Shown here: piece after piece, positions 1-13,179 of the stretch | How positions within the stretch are numbered: position 1 is the stretch's first letter | Layout: the number at the start of each line of letters is the position of its first letter | Origin: Helopsaltes ochotensis | Lineage: Eukaryota; Chordata; Aves; Passeriformes; Locustellidae | DNA: 64,000 nt | Reading direction: 5' to 3' | NCBI GenBank assembly: GCA_013400155.1 | Contig: VXBM01000001.1 | Coordinates: forward strand, 4,314,382 to 4,378,381 | Program-made: the position numbers and the translations under genes | Notes under the pieces: generated by a model | Database searches by the model: none | What the model saw: the letters and a program-made list of their open reading frames with translations, nothing else | What the model was told of the DNA's origin: nothing

Positions 1-2083
1 GTCACGCTGGCAGTGGGACACCCCACGCTGCAGGAGCACCTCAGTACCTGGAGTTCACAGCTTCTTGAAATAAAAGGAACCACAGTAAAAAAAACTTGAG
101 TTCATTGGAGTTAAAGTGGGTAATTAAGTTAGTTCTAATTGAAAATAGTTCTCAATTAACTGTGGTAGTGAGAGCACATGCTCAGGAGCAAGTGACATTC
201 AAGACTCCCAGGTCTGTTTCTTGCCCTTTGGCTAAAGATGAGGCCAAAGGTCCAGACCTGTGAGTAACCTCACCTGAGGAAATGCCAGCAGAGGTCCCTC
301 ACTGCTACAAGTTTGGTGTTTCTATGCATTTAGTTGCAGCTTCCTCATATGCTATAACTTCCTCTCTGAGCAGTTTGGTATTTTTGTCATGCCTAAACCA
401 AAGGATTTGGATACAGGAATAATGTTCCTCATCCTGGTTGCATAACAGAGCACAAATACCAGCTGCTGTCCTTTTAGAGCACAGCTGGGGCACCAGTCCT
501 CTTTCCATTTTTATGGGCTAGAGTGATTGTTCAGTGATGTCAGTCTGAAGACCTGCAATCCACTAGGATATGAGTGGATTTGTAAGGGATTCCTTTCACC
601 CTCAAATTTTTCCACAATGCAACACAATCTGAAGTATCATGTGTAAAGTAAATGTGTAAAAGAGTAAAGAAGAAGGGAGTAAAGAATGTGTAAGGATATC
701 AGGCTGCCCACTCTAGTCTGGGTTTTATGTGCTTCCCTATGGAAGAGAGACTGTGGTTGTGTCTCTGCATCAGAGACTGTTCATTTCATGCATGTTAAAG
801 CAAAACTTCCTTTGGCTGAAGTGCAAAAAAGAGTCCTGGTAATGTAATTGCTACTTACCTACGGCTACTTGAAAAGCATTTTCTTGACTCTCTAGAGGAT
901 ACAGAAAAAAAAAAACCAAAGAGAAGGGATTTTGTTTTCCCCAAATTATATCACATCACATCATACAATTTTCTATTAATCTTCTTTTCAGTGTGAAGCA
1001 TATCCCTGTTGTTTCAAAAAGATGACAGCATGCTGCTCAGGAGGCCAAAGGAATGATAATGCACTCTTAGTGCATGAGGAAATCAGCCTTGTTTGCTCTT
1101 CTTCCTAGAATAAAGCGGAACAAAAAGATTAATGAAGGGTTGAATCCTGTAGAGTAATTCATCAAATGTGTTAATGGGAGTACCACTTTGTTGTCATTTC
1201 TAAAAAAGAATGGTTGGATCAGAACAGCTTGAAAAGCAGAAACACTCTCAGCATATTGACTCTGGGACTTGGTAAGATAAAGAGACTCAGAACTGCTGGA
1301 AGAGTCCCCTGCATCACTGAGCCCAACCTTGCCCCACCAGAAAATCTACCAGCAGGAGGCTGAAGGTGAAGTTTCTGGGGGGGGCATTGTCTCCTACAGC
1401 TCCAGCAGCAGTGAGGTGCAGAGGCAGACAAAGACAGAGCTGTTATTCATGCTTTATTTGGTACAGACAATGCACTTTAACCTGCCTAACAGAAACTGAG
1501 CCAGACTGAGTCAGAACTGTTGTGAACTTGGATGCCTGAGTTGTTCCTAATATCCGAGCAAACCTTTTCTTCTATCTTCTGCTGATCTGATTTGCAATCC
1601 AAAGGAGTTTGTAGAGTTAACCTAAGTGCATTGAATAGGTTTTGACTAATTCAGTCCCAGTTGGAAATGGGTGTGTATGTAATGGGATATTGCTGAGAAG
1701 CAGCTTCTTGTATTGTGCTCCTCTGAGTACAAGTTTTGTTTGAAAGCTGCCATAGTCCTTATTGGACATCACAGTCATGTCTTTGAAACATTGACCTAAT
1801 AAAATCCAATGCTGAGGATAGAGAGCCAGTGAAATGTGAAATGTTCATAACCTCTCTACCTAACACAATCCTTTCAAACAGGGGTCAGGCTTTCAACCTC
1901 AGTTCTTTGCACAGGGAGAAAGAACTAGCAATTAAATCTCCTTATGCCCTTGCAGTTGTTAAGTATAGAAATTAAATGATACAGATATGTGTTCTCTACA
2001 ATGGAGATGGAGGCAGAAAGAGATCATCACATTAATTAGTTTTTTCTTTTGGAAAAAAGACTGTCTTTATTGAGTATAATTAT

Positions 2084-2120
2084 ATAATATAAGTATTATA
2101 AATATAATTACTTATATTAT
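2084..2120. repeat. AT-rich inverted repeat (12-bp arms)
   Basis: ATAATATAAGTA (2084-2095) and its exact complement (2109-2120) are separated by 13 nt of A/T. Low complexity makes chance origin plausible. Confidence 0.7.
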
Positions 2121-3824
2121 TATAAGTGAGACCAGTGCATTCCTGACTGGCTGTAAGATCTCAGACAAGTCATTTATTTTCCATCTTTCTGTTACTTTTT
2201 TGTGCTCATTTTGGTTTTCACACTTAGACTGAAAGTACTTCAGGACAGAATCTTGCTCTCTCTGCCTTATGTAATGCCAGGCCTAACAAAGCTCTACTTT
2301 GCTTTGGGGCCTTTAGACAGTGATGAAACATAAATACTTTCAAAGATAATTAATTACACTGACTTTGAATGGAAAGTTATAATCTGGCCTAAGAAAGAGG
2401 AATCTTTACTGGTCTACCCTATCTGCTGATGAGTATTCTCCTGGAAAGGTGGAGACTGGAAATTTTTGCAAACATTCTAAATGTTCAAGATGCTTTCAGA
2501 GCTTTGGCTGAGTCTGAAGGAGCTGGAATGTGAGTGGTTAAATTGTGTTTGGCTGAAAATCAAATTAGCTTGATACCTGTATGTCTCACTAGCACCTGAA
2601 ACCTAGAAGAGGTTAGTAAAAATTAAAGAACTCCTTGTCCTAAGCAGACAATTTAATTGCTTACAAAACTTAACCATCAAGTGCCTTGAGGGGCACAGGC
2701 TGGACAGTGTGGTAATATTTAGCTGTAAAATAAACAAATCAAATCAAAATAGGCTTTCCTTTGAAGAAATATATAAACTTTCCATTCATTCTTTTTTTTT
2801 CTATTATTTTTATCACAACAGCACCTGAGAGTCCAGTCAGCATAAAGAGCAAGGCAACATACAAACCGTGCTATAAAATTCTGCTCTTCCTCTGAAGCAC
2901 AAGTTGGTGTAAGGGCACAGTGAGAGGGGAAAATTAAGTTGCTTAAGAGATGCTTGGTCTGACTACATTTTATGACCTTTTGTTCTCCAGAAGTTCTTGT
3001 CATGTCAGTTCTACCAGTTTATCTACTTTATTAATTTTTTTTCCAACTTGAGTTTTTTGTAGCTTGAGATTGCATTCTGTAGTAATTAGATAGATAAGAG
3101 CTGAGATAGCTGGAACTCTTCAGAGACATAGGATTAAGTGTCCAGGGAGTGGAAACCTCTTAACCATGATCAGCAGCAGAAGGCACAGCAAATGAACATG
3201 CTCTGATTAGATTAAGTCAGCCCTGGTGGCACAGGTGTGGGAAATAAGTGCAGTCAGAAATTCCTTCTCACTAAGTTAGTGCTAGGCTGTAATGAGGAGC
3301 ACCTGCAAAGACAGTTATTGTTGCAATTACTCTGGCCTTTAATTTCTTTGTTTTAAAAGCTAAAGGAAGTCCCCAAAAATATTTTAATAGATGACTGAGG
3401 TAATCATAGGAGGGCACATTAAGTATGGGTAGAGTATATACAGCTTGCTTCACCCTTCTACTGTACAAGACACTTTAAACATAGGAAGAGTCACTAATTA
3501 GTCCACAGATGCAACACAAAAATTGTGGTCTCTGTGTTTTCCCTCAGAAGATTTGTGACTGCCAGAATGTCCTTTGTAATCAGAGAAAATATTTCTGTCA
3601 TGGGAATGGTCCAGGGTTAGATACTCTGTTGGTATCATCATGATGGACTACGCTAATTCACCTTCTAGTTCCCTAATAGGCATTCCTAGTAATTGCAAGT
3701 TTTTGAGAAATAACACCAGGTCGCTAGACCTGCTGATCCTCAAGGCAGGCTCATAATTTTCTTACCTATAGTGCATATAGGGGTAGCTAATAATATCTCA
3801 TAAACCCAGTAGGTCAGGTGCATC

Positions 3825-3876
3825 TTTTTAGGCTGTTAGATGCCTTTTTTTTTAGGCTGTTTAGGATGTTGGATGC
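3825..3876. repeat. Short imperfect direct duplication
   Basis: TTTTTAGGCTGTTAGATGCC is followed at once by a longer copy, TTTAGGCTGTTTAGGATGTTG and GATGCC. This is a local slippage-type duplication of about 20-30 bp. Confidence 0.6.
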
Positions 3877-6800
3877 CTGTGGTTGGGGAATTTTGCATCT
3901 GCCCAGTGTCAAGGGCAGTTAATGCTTTCATACTTGGCAATGCAACTTCACCAGGACTAGCTAAGAGGAAGTGGTATGGACAGCAGCACACCTGAGATCT
4001 TGCCCTTCTTTAGCATGTGGGAATGTCATGTGGAATTCACACCTGTGTGTCCTTGCAGTCATGTAAATTTTTTTCTTTCTTTAATGTGTCATTGCAACTA
4101 AAGCTCTTCTTATGAATTGTGAGAAAAGATGGAGGCTTGGTGGTGGGAAATGAAAGTGTGCAATGCAGGTCTGCAAAAATGCTTGCTCTTTGGATTTTGG
4201 TACTCTTCAGGCAACTAGTATATATATTTTTTTTTTTTCAGTTTGGCCCTACAGTGAAATTTGATTAAGACTGTACTAAAGGTTTTTCCACACCAACAAT
4301 TTCACCTTCAAAGGCATTTACAACTGTGACCTCAGGTATTGTCACTGTTTCATGTATTTCTTCTCTACTGACCGAAGGAGGAATTCATGTTCGCTGTTCA
4401 TAAATAGCATCATGCCAGAGAACATCCTGATTCTGTGTGCAATCTCTCTGCCTGCAGTCTGTCTGCTTGATCTGCCAAGCCTGAATTTTCAGCTATCCAC
4501 CTGATTTGAAAAGGGGCAGATACTAGTTTTGCTCTGAAATGAACTGCTGAATTAACAACACTCTCATCTAAGGGCCACAAATGGAAACGAAGGGCTAATT
4601 CCCTGTGCTGTGGTGCTCAGCTCTGAATTATGTGGCAATGCATATATGCCTAGAAACCATTTTAATGAGGTGTTGTTACATCAGCCGGGAGCAAATGCAG
4701 ATGAAAGCTCAACAGATAACAAACCAGAGGAATTCCCTGCAGTCTGAGGTTCATGTCCTCATTCAGAATTTGGATTTGGAATCTGCTTGTCCTGGGTGTT
4801 ATCAGAGTACATTTTGAAAGCACGCACACAGCTGTCCAGAAAATCTGAGAGATTTGCTGGCCAGCTCATTTGTCTTTACAGGTTACATCTGGCTTTGATG
4901 AACTGCACATGCATGCATATGATCTTTGTCCAGATGGACAAATGTCTAGTTTAATGTTTAGCAATAGGTCCTTCATAGCCTTTCAGTCAAGGGCTTCAGT
5001 TACATATTAATGGCACAGGTCTTTCTGCAGGTTCAAGAGCAGGAACATTGGTACATACAGGGGTAGGAAATGTTTTGGCTCACTGTGTCAGATATAGCTG
5101 TTGACCCCAGTTTGGCAATTACTTCAGTGTCCACGTAATTTTAAGCACATAAGTAATTCCAGTCAGTCAGGCTTGTGTTTAAAAGTGTATTGCTGACTGG
5201 GGAATTTCTGGCTTCTATAGCTGTTCAAATCTTGGCTCTCAGGAGTCTTCCTCCAAATTTAACAACGTTTCTGCTTTACTCTCTTGTGGTAGAAAACTGG
5301 TAGCCTGCTTTGCTCTGTCAGCACAGACAGCAAATCTGCTTTAGCTTCTGTCCTGTGAGACTCTGTCATTTACACACTGGACAGATACCTTGATGGGAAT
5401 AAACATGGGATGATTTACTTGAGAGGCCACACAATGTGGATTGCTGAAGCTGAGACTCGTTATTTAGGTTGCATGAAAGTGCAACCCAGACAACTGGCAA
5501 AAATTTTACACACACTTTACAAAGTTGGGTGCTTGTTCCACAAAGTTTAAAAGTAGGGCAGTAGAGAATAAGAGCCAGGAGACGTATTGGAAATGGAATA
5601 GCTTTTGCACCAGGACTGGGAGAGAAATGTGAACCAGTACATGAAGCTACATCAGCTCCATGCTACACGTAAGTATTGTTCAGGGTAGTGTGGAGAAGAT
5701 ATAGTGGCTTAAATCTTGAGGGAGAGGACAGACTGTTTGGGACATTTGTAAGTAAGAGAAATATATTTAAATCTGACGTGCTATTTTTAAAAAAAAAATT
5801 GATCCTTCACTGTATTGCACCATAACCTGTACAAGTGAGGGAGTTTCTTCTTTCCTCTGGACAGTGATTTTTAATATCTCTTTTTTTTGAATTCACTTTA
5901 CTAAGAAATGTCAGCAGGCCATCAGCCGTCTCCCCCTTGGCTGTGAAAGAATGAGCCTGTATTAGGAAGACAGTACTGCCCTACAATGTACTCCTTTCTC
6001 TTCCTTTTTAACTACATCTCTCCCTTGAAGAGAAGAGCCTGTCCAGCCTGGCACAGATCAAAAATGGGAGATTAGCAAAAGCAGATTTTTCTGGGAAGCT
6101 TTTTTTCCACTTACAACCAAATGTGTAACTTCACATCAGAGTTGGTCTGGCTAAATGAGCACCTTGGACACCACCCTCCCCTCTACGTGCTAACTGACTT
6201 CCTCATCTTCAGCTCTTCCTCCAGCCAGAAAAGCCACAAGTAGCTGGGGGCTTCTGTCAGCTGTACTGACAGAACTCCAGTCAGCAAATCCACAGCTGTT
6301 CCCAGGTGCAGCCCAAATATCACCAAGCAAAGCAGCAAGAAGTGGGGCTCAGTTTATGACATCTTTTCCTGGCTACGGTAGAATAAATGGGAGAATGCAG
6401 GTCAGTTGGATGCCTCAGAAAGCCCAGTGAGGTTTTGCTCTGTCCCTTCCTCAGCTGTGCACTTGAGGCTTCTGTTCGTACTTCAGAGCAAGGGTGATCT
6501 GAGGAGAGGTATGTGTAAGGGTCCAGAGCATGTCTGGGACTGTGCTCGTGGGGAGAGGTGGAACTGACAGAGGGGTGATATCAGCACCTTCTAAAGCCTC
6601 AGAAGGGATATCACGTTCTTTTGCTCTAGAGAGAATCAGCATCTTCCCTGATTGCCTTGTCCCACCGCCAGGGTGAGGCTATTACAAGTAAATGGCTCGG
6701 TAATAGGAGGAGCTGCAGAAGGGCCCCAGGAGCCCAAGCAGGTGGTACCGCTGGTGATGACAGGCTCAGTCTGTGGGAACAGTATGTGTGCTGGAGATAG

Positions 6801-8422
6801 CCAGGGAGAACCCATTTTAGCAAGAGTTGGGCAGACTCACAGTCACATGGGCTCTGGCTCAGCTGTACAGTCTGAGCTTTAGGAAGCTGACAGAACCAAG
6901 TTTTCAGAATTTGCATATTGCAGCTGAGTGACTCCACTGACTCCATTTCCTGGGGCCAATGAGTTCTCACAGTCCTGTTTCTGCAAAAGTCACAAAATGG
7001 ATGACAACCTCCCCCCAAGTTTCTAATCTGATAGCGCATTTGGAATTGGTGTGGAAATTGGGCAAAGATTCAGCTTGAGTATTCGATATGAAGTGTTCAC
7101 TTCTGGCTAATGCTATTTCTGTTACATTCCTCCTTCAGAGGATGATTTAAGAGGACTGTCTGAGAGGAGGCCGCTGCGACTTGCTGACTCTGCGTTACCT
7201 CCTGCAGCATTTTGAATGCGGCTTAATTCCCCTGTGAAAAGAACTGATACAACCAATCCCCATGAACTCTTCACACTTGACAGAAACACAAGTGAAGAGG
7301 GTGATCCATAATAATTAGAAAATTGGGATCAAAAGCGGGCAGGCTTAGCCCAAACTATTTTGCTCAGGGGCAATACTGCAGCTTATAATACACAACTTAA
7401 TTACTAGAGAACCTCCTTTCTGCAAGTGAAGAGTGGAAGACCTGCTATAAATATAGTTCTAAATTCCACTCAAACTAGGTTAGGAGAGCATAAGCTTGAG
7501 TAGTATTTAAAAGAGTAAAAGGAGAATATCATGTAGTGTTGTCCTATTTCTGGCATCAGTCCTCAGTGGAAAGGCCATTGTCACCTATCTGCCCTCATAT
7601 GTTCAGAAACAAGAAATCAAGTACAAGACAGAAATGATGGTCCTTAAGATCTCTTTCCAAACAAAAGTGGTTGTCCTACTTAAGGGCAGTGGCAGACGTC
7701 TTCAGCTCAGGGCTGCAGTTGCTCTGTCAAAGGCAGACTGAGCTGTGCTTGTTTGAAGAGTCCTTTTGTGTGTCACAGATACTGTGTTAATAAAAGTCTA
7801 AACTGCAGAAAAGATTCATCCCCACACTTTGCTGCTTTTCCTCTTTATACATGTACTCTATGCTCTATAGGCTCTGTTCAGTGGAGCTAAGACTCACAGG
7901 ATGGAGGTAAATTTAAGATTTGTTGTGTAAGAACAGTCTGACAGAGGATATCACATATCTTAGCATTTATTTTCCTTTGTCTCATACAACTCCCAGTTTC
8001 ATTGAGGATTAGATGTCAACAGCCATTACACAGCAGGGAGTTAATTACAGAAGTTACTGGGTTATATAATGGTGTAAAGGTTTCCAGACTCAGTATGTCC
8101 TATCTCTTCATGACAAGGTTTTTTCCTGGACTTCTGGCTATATAGTCTATACTAAACTTTTTTTCACGGCAGTGACTGAAGTAGTTTCATAGGAGGAATT
8201 GTAGCACTGAAATTCCCAGGTATCCGATGGATTTTTCCAGAACAAAACATTAGCAAGAGACTGTTACAGTTTGTCATGTTTATATCCTATCCTGCTCTGA
8301 GGGTAGTGCTTTCATTACATGGCCATAAAGTAAGGGTAATTCTCTGCCTTCAAACTCTCTGGACAGAAAAGTGCTAAAACATTCTATTTCTGGATTTGGT
8401 TTTTTTTTTCCTTTGTAGGATT

Positions 8423-8453
8423 GGGGTGAGGGGCACGGAGGGGTGCGAGAGGG
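8423..8453 (+). other. Canonical G-quadruplex motif
   Basis: Four G-tracts (4, 4, 4 and 3 G) with loops of 3, 6 and 7 nt on the plus strand. It meets the G3+N1-7 rule in otherwise AT-rich DNA. No gene is nearby to regulate. Confidence 0.75.
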
Positions 8454-9865
8454 TGTGATTGCATCATCAAATGTTTTTATGTTTTGCCTCATGGAGTGCA
8501 GGTTCTTCAGCACTTCAAGACTTTAGAGTCATTTTCCTTTGTGTGGCAGGTAAGTTTTTTTCAATGCTTGTTGGAATTTGTATTTTTCTGCAGTTGCCTG
8601 GTATCAATATTTAGCATCTTTGAATAGATCAACCTAAGCATCTAATTTACACATATTTTAAAAAATCTGAATTAAAAAGAAGGAAAAAAAAATCAAGGTC
8701 TCAAAGCTGAATCTACAAATTATACCAGTGTTGTTGAATTTGGGCATCACCATGTCTAGTTGTTCAGCTTGTGGTGGCCACGGCATAATCCTGGTCCTTG
8801 AGTTAGGCACCTGTAAGTAAATGTGATGCAGAAATACTCAAGGTGCTTTAGCATGGGTGAATTTAGTTGCTTTTCAGGGTGCTTTATCACACAGTGTTTT
8901 ATACTCACAACAGTAGTGCTTACTTGCATTATGCTGCCTGTGACTGGAGTAAGGCTTTTGCTTTCTGTTGTTCCACTTCTATATAAAACAAATCAAATTT
9001 CTCTGGACTAAGGATGGAGCATAGGAATGACTTACTTAACTGAAAGGCTTGGACACCCACTTGGGAGGGAGGAGCTGTTGGTTCTGGTTTCTGCCCTGTT
9101 TCTGAGTTCAATGTAATAATCAAATAATCTTGCTTATTTTGCCAGAGTGACTGAAATTTGCCCATTTACAAATGGTAGCATGCAGGTCCAGTAAGAAGTA
9201 AGAAAGGTAGGGGCAGATTGCTCAGCAGGACATTTCTGGCACATGGGTCTATGCTGTGATTCTGTGGGCCCTGAGTACAACAATATGCACAAGGCACAGC
9301 TGGAGGAATTAGGTACATTGGAAACAAGATTTTGCCCATCTCCTAGAATTTCGCAGTTGTTATTTGACTCTGACCATGTTCTGTAGTCTGACAATGAGAT
9401 TAGAGGGGTTTTTGTAACTCTGAAAGGCAAAGATTTTGGAGGACAGATGAGACGAGATCATTTATCTTTGCCATGACTTTTGGCAGTGTTTTGCAGAATT
9501 ATTTTGCATATGAATTGTACCAGCTCTATGTCTCTTTCAGACTTTCATTTCAGTGGGTACACACTGAAGCAGGCAAGCAAGTCAAGAAGGTGTATCAGAG
9601 GGCACAATTTTGTTATATATAATTTTATGAACAACCACTTTGATTATTTACCTTAATGGTGACGCTTATGCTCTTCCATAGACCATTCTTCACTTGGTAG
9701 AGAGCAAAATACGTATCATGAAATACCTAAGAGTAGTTGCCACAACCATGAGTAAAGAGGTTTAGTTCTTGCTACATAGTGCAGGAAATTTTGAAAAAGA
9801 AAATAAGAAAACATAAAGATATCCCCAAGTGTTTTGACCAGTCAGGCTATTGGATAGAGAAGGAG

Positions 9866-9895
9866 AAATACACCTCTGTTTCCAGAGGTGTATTT
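9866..9895. repeat. Perfect 13-bp hairpin with tetraloop
   Basis: AAATACACCTCTG, loop TTTC, then CAGAGGTGTATTT: a perfect 13-bp stem with a four-base loop. No terminator logic applies in a vertebrate. It is not long enough for a microRNA precursor by itself. Confidence 0.85.
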
Positions 9896-11784
9896 GAAAT
9901 GTGTATGTGAAACATAATAAATATGTTTGCAAGTGCTTTCTCTACTTAGGCCTGCAGGCAAAAACAAATACAGGGTAATACCCTGAGAATATAGGTAGAT
10001 CTTAGATTATTGAACAATTGAGAACTACTGCGACACAAGCAGTTTCATATATTCCTGTTCACAAAAACATGGGCCCAAGCAATGCTAGGCCAGCAGTTCA
10101 AAGGGGATTTTAGGAACCAAATAAACATCACTCAAGCTCCTAAATGGAGACCTGGTTTTACTGATTTAGCCCCAGGTGCCTCCCACGGTACTCAAGTAAT
10201 GATAGGCACAGAAACACTGGGAAGCTACCATGCTCTGGGTGGGACAGCACGAATTCCCAGCTGTTGCCAAGGGCCTGCCGTATGACTTTATACTTGCTGG
10301 TAGTTTATTTATCCTTCAAAAACAGGAAATGGGGGAGATTTCTCGACCTTTATCATGTTTCCTTCTCTAATTGCTCTATGAGCAGTTTGTCACCCAAAAT
10401 AAACTGCAAAAACTTGCTTGCCCCAGGGGAGAGAATTCATTTGAACAACCATCATTTGTGTGTGCAGCTGGTACATTCAGCTTCATCCTGTGTTCATAAT
10501 GGAATTGTGTTCTATAAGGGTTTTGCAAGTAGTTTGTAACATTTTTATGAAAACAGGTTATATAGGTTTCTTGTTTTAAAACCCATTTCTTGGTTCATCC
10601 CTGAGAGAGAACACAGCAATTCTCCCCCTGAGCTCATGCTGTTTATCTTTTGCTAAACAGAGGAAAGCAGATTATGGCTTTTAAGAGCTAAGCTTCAGCT
10701 TTTCTGCAGGTCTGTGTGAGGGGGAACATGTTGCTTTGGTGCCTTGAGTGCAAAAATGTTTAGCTTGGGAGCATGTCTAAATAGGCTTAATACACTTCCA
10801 CAGTCACATAGGTGACTATTATAGTTCAGTTTAAGTTTGCCAAAATAACACATACCAAGCAGAAGCAGAAGAGGCCATGCAGCCTTTTGTATTTAAGTGC
10901 ACTGGCTTAAGTTACTGTGGCCTTTTTTTAATGCAGGCAAAGGCTGAGGTAAAAGCTATTATCAGCTGGAGAAGGGAGTTGTCAGTATCAGTGTACCTTG
11001 CCAGCAGCATGGCTGACTTTATCAAGAAGGGAAGGACCGGGGATTAGAAGGTCCAGAGGAGCTGCACTTCTTCCCACAGCTGTCCTCTTTAACTGAGGAG
11101 GAGCTAAACTCGGAATGATTTTTGTCCAGAACAACTTGGAACATTATACAATGAGAGGCCGCACTGAGTGAGTGATTGGAAGGTGTTTTTAAGAACTCCC
11201 TTCTCAAATTTAGCTCTGAAGAAAGGAGAAGCTCACAGCTTCTCATGCATTCATTCACTTCAGGAATGAATATTACAGATCACTGCCTTGCAAAAGCACT
11301 TCTCCTGGCAGAGCATTACGACCATTCTCCTGAAAGTTACAGTTATTCACTACCCATTTGAAAACAAGTCAGCCTGTAATTTCTAGTGCTGATAGTTCCA
11401 GCAGGGCTCTTGACCTGCATTTATGTAGACATTGAAAGAAAGCAGTGACGGACCATACACTATTCTTGAGGCCTTCACTTGCCCTGACGTAGAAGACTTC
11501 ACATTTTTTTCAAGGAAGTGTCCCATAGCATTCTAAACAGCTGTAGCTAAAAGCTGAGCTTTAATTGTCTCCCCTTCTTAAAAAATAAACTTTTACATAC
11601 TTTTGTTGCAGTGCTTTTTTTCTTTAATTGATCAGTCTAATTTCTGCCGGCAACTGTTGTTAAATTGCTAATACAAGAGTGCAATATGTTAGCCAGCAAC
11701 TTTTCTTTAGCTCAGAGAAAATAATTCAACAGTTCCTTTTCTCAAGGCACTTGATCCTACATTCCTGCAAATATTTCCATCATA

Positions 11785-11790
11785 TTTATT
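11785..11790 (-). promoter_or_regulatory. Candidate distal poly(A) signal
   Basis: Sense AATAAA with a UGUAAAUA motif a few bases upstream and UGUAGG downstream, about 5.75 kb after the stop. It is taken as the provisional 3' UTR end because the AT-rich run stops near here. Evidence is weak. Confidence 0.3.
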
Positions 11791-12621
11791 TTTGTATTTA
11801 CATTCCCTTTAGCGTAATAAATACCTCTTTAAGGTGGCTTTTCCGTTTTAGAGAGAATACATAAGTGGACCATATATATACTTGCATTATAAAATAACTA
11901 GAGAAGACAGTTTGTGTGCATGTAAGGTGTGTCTTTGCTTAACCTTATCTAGTAAACAGTTTTCCACTACAAGATTTGGGGGTTGTGTATCTAGTTTATA
12001 TTCCCATAATGCATATCCCAAGATTTCCTTAGCATGTGCAAAGGATGACAAATATCAGTACTTCATACAACTATATTTAATAAGTTATTACAGAAAAAAA
12101 TAAAGTCCAAACTACAAAGTTTAAGCAGTTGTAAGCAATAGCAGCATTGAGCTCCATGTTTAGTCACAGTACTGCAGTTCCATACAAGCATTAGTCCAAG
12201 CCAAAAAGGAAGAAGCCTTGTTAGAATTACTAGCAAAAACAATCTAAGAGAACATGTAATAAAAGATACAGTACATTTAAAATTAGTTGAAAAACAAGTA
12301 CAGAGATCTTAGCTGTGAATGCTCTAAAAGTTATGTCCATTAGTTTGACAGTAAAATTACAAATATCTAATACTTTATACCCCAACAGAACTACATCCAG
12401 GAAAGAAAAAAGAGCAAAAATTATCTCTTGTTAGCACCCTGGTTTTCTACTTACTGATGAACTTTTTGTCATGTAAATTTGAGTGTGTCAGAATTATGTG
12501 ACCAATGTGATTTCTGACCAGCTACCCATTTGGGGTATAGAGTAGTCACTAACATGAATATAAAATACTCCGTGGTATGATAGAACACTATAGCAGCAGA
12601 GATTAAGAAGTTTGTCTGTTT

Positions 12622-12658
12622 AAAAAAAAAAGAAAGGAAGGAAGGAAAAGAAAAAGGG
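12622..12658. repeat. A-rich / GGAA simple repeat
   Basis: An A run followed by AAGG/GGAA copies on the plus strand. In the CPEB3 sense it is a UUCC pyrimidine tract followed by a U-run, the kind bound by PTB-like proteins (inference). Confidence 0.8.
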
Positions 12659-12822
12659 TTTAGCTGACATCATACAAACTAGCATAAAGGCAACTACATA
12701 CAAGCAGATTAAACAAAAGAGACATTTCTACAAATCTGTGACTAATCTTTCACTCATACCTTGCAAGTAGAGATGTCACAATACTGAAATATTAACATGG
12801 GAGCTTTTCCCAGTTAAGCGCC

Positions 12823-12826
12823 TTTT

Positions 12827-12866
<40 letters not shown>
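12823..12866. repeat. T-tract (A-tract in the CPEB3 sense), 44 nt
   Basis: A near-pure T run, interrupted by three C, on the plus strand. In CPEB3 mRNA sense it is an A-tract. It can cause oligo-dT internal priming, and so false 3' ends in cDNA data. Confidence 0.9.
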
Positions 12867-13179
12867 AACTACTCTAACAGATAGTGAAATCAGCAAAGTT
12901 ATTTGCTAACTGCATATTTGCAATACAATTTGTTGTAGCCCATGCCTTGCTAGCAGGCTATAAAATACAAGCATGTCGGCAGAAATATAAGCATAAACTT
13001 TGTACCACTTAGCAGGAATTTTTTTATTCCTTCTTCATTCCTTAATCTCCTTTGTTTGCAATTTGTGTACATTCCAACCAGTAGTACCTAATTTGAGTCT
13101 AAATTTTACTTCACTATTTGATCTAGTCTATACATTACTTACAGAACTGAACACACAGAGGATACACAATAGACCAACT

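Larger units (their letters stand above)
1..11784. other. Intergenic flank with no supportable gene
   Basis: About 11.8 kb of moderately AT-rich DNA. Open frames here are short (longest 137 codons at 6626-7039 minus), lack recognisable domains and do not form splice-compatible series. In human, BTAF1 converges on CPEB3 from this side, but I recognised no BTAF1 helicase or C-terminal motif. Small structures (inverted repeats, a G-quadruplex motif) are listed separately. Unique-looking segments near 4.6-4.8 kb and 7.1-7.3 kb might be conserved non-coding DNA; that needs alignment. Confidence 0.6.

Noticed and set aside
1..99. Plus-strand frame open from the left edge (32 codons), possible partial exon
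   Set aside because: Too short, no splice signal and no similarity that I recognise to BTAF1 or another neighbour.
2084..2120. Functional hairpin at the AT-rich inverted repeat
   Set aside because: All-A/T arms apart from one G/C pair in low-complexity DNA; chance is a sufficient explanation.
6626..7039. 137-codon minus-strand frame, the longest in the left flank
   Set aside because: No recognisable motif, no exon signals, and competing frames on the other strand.
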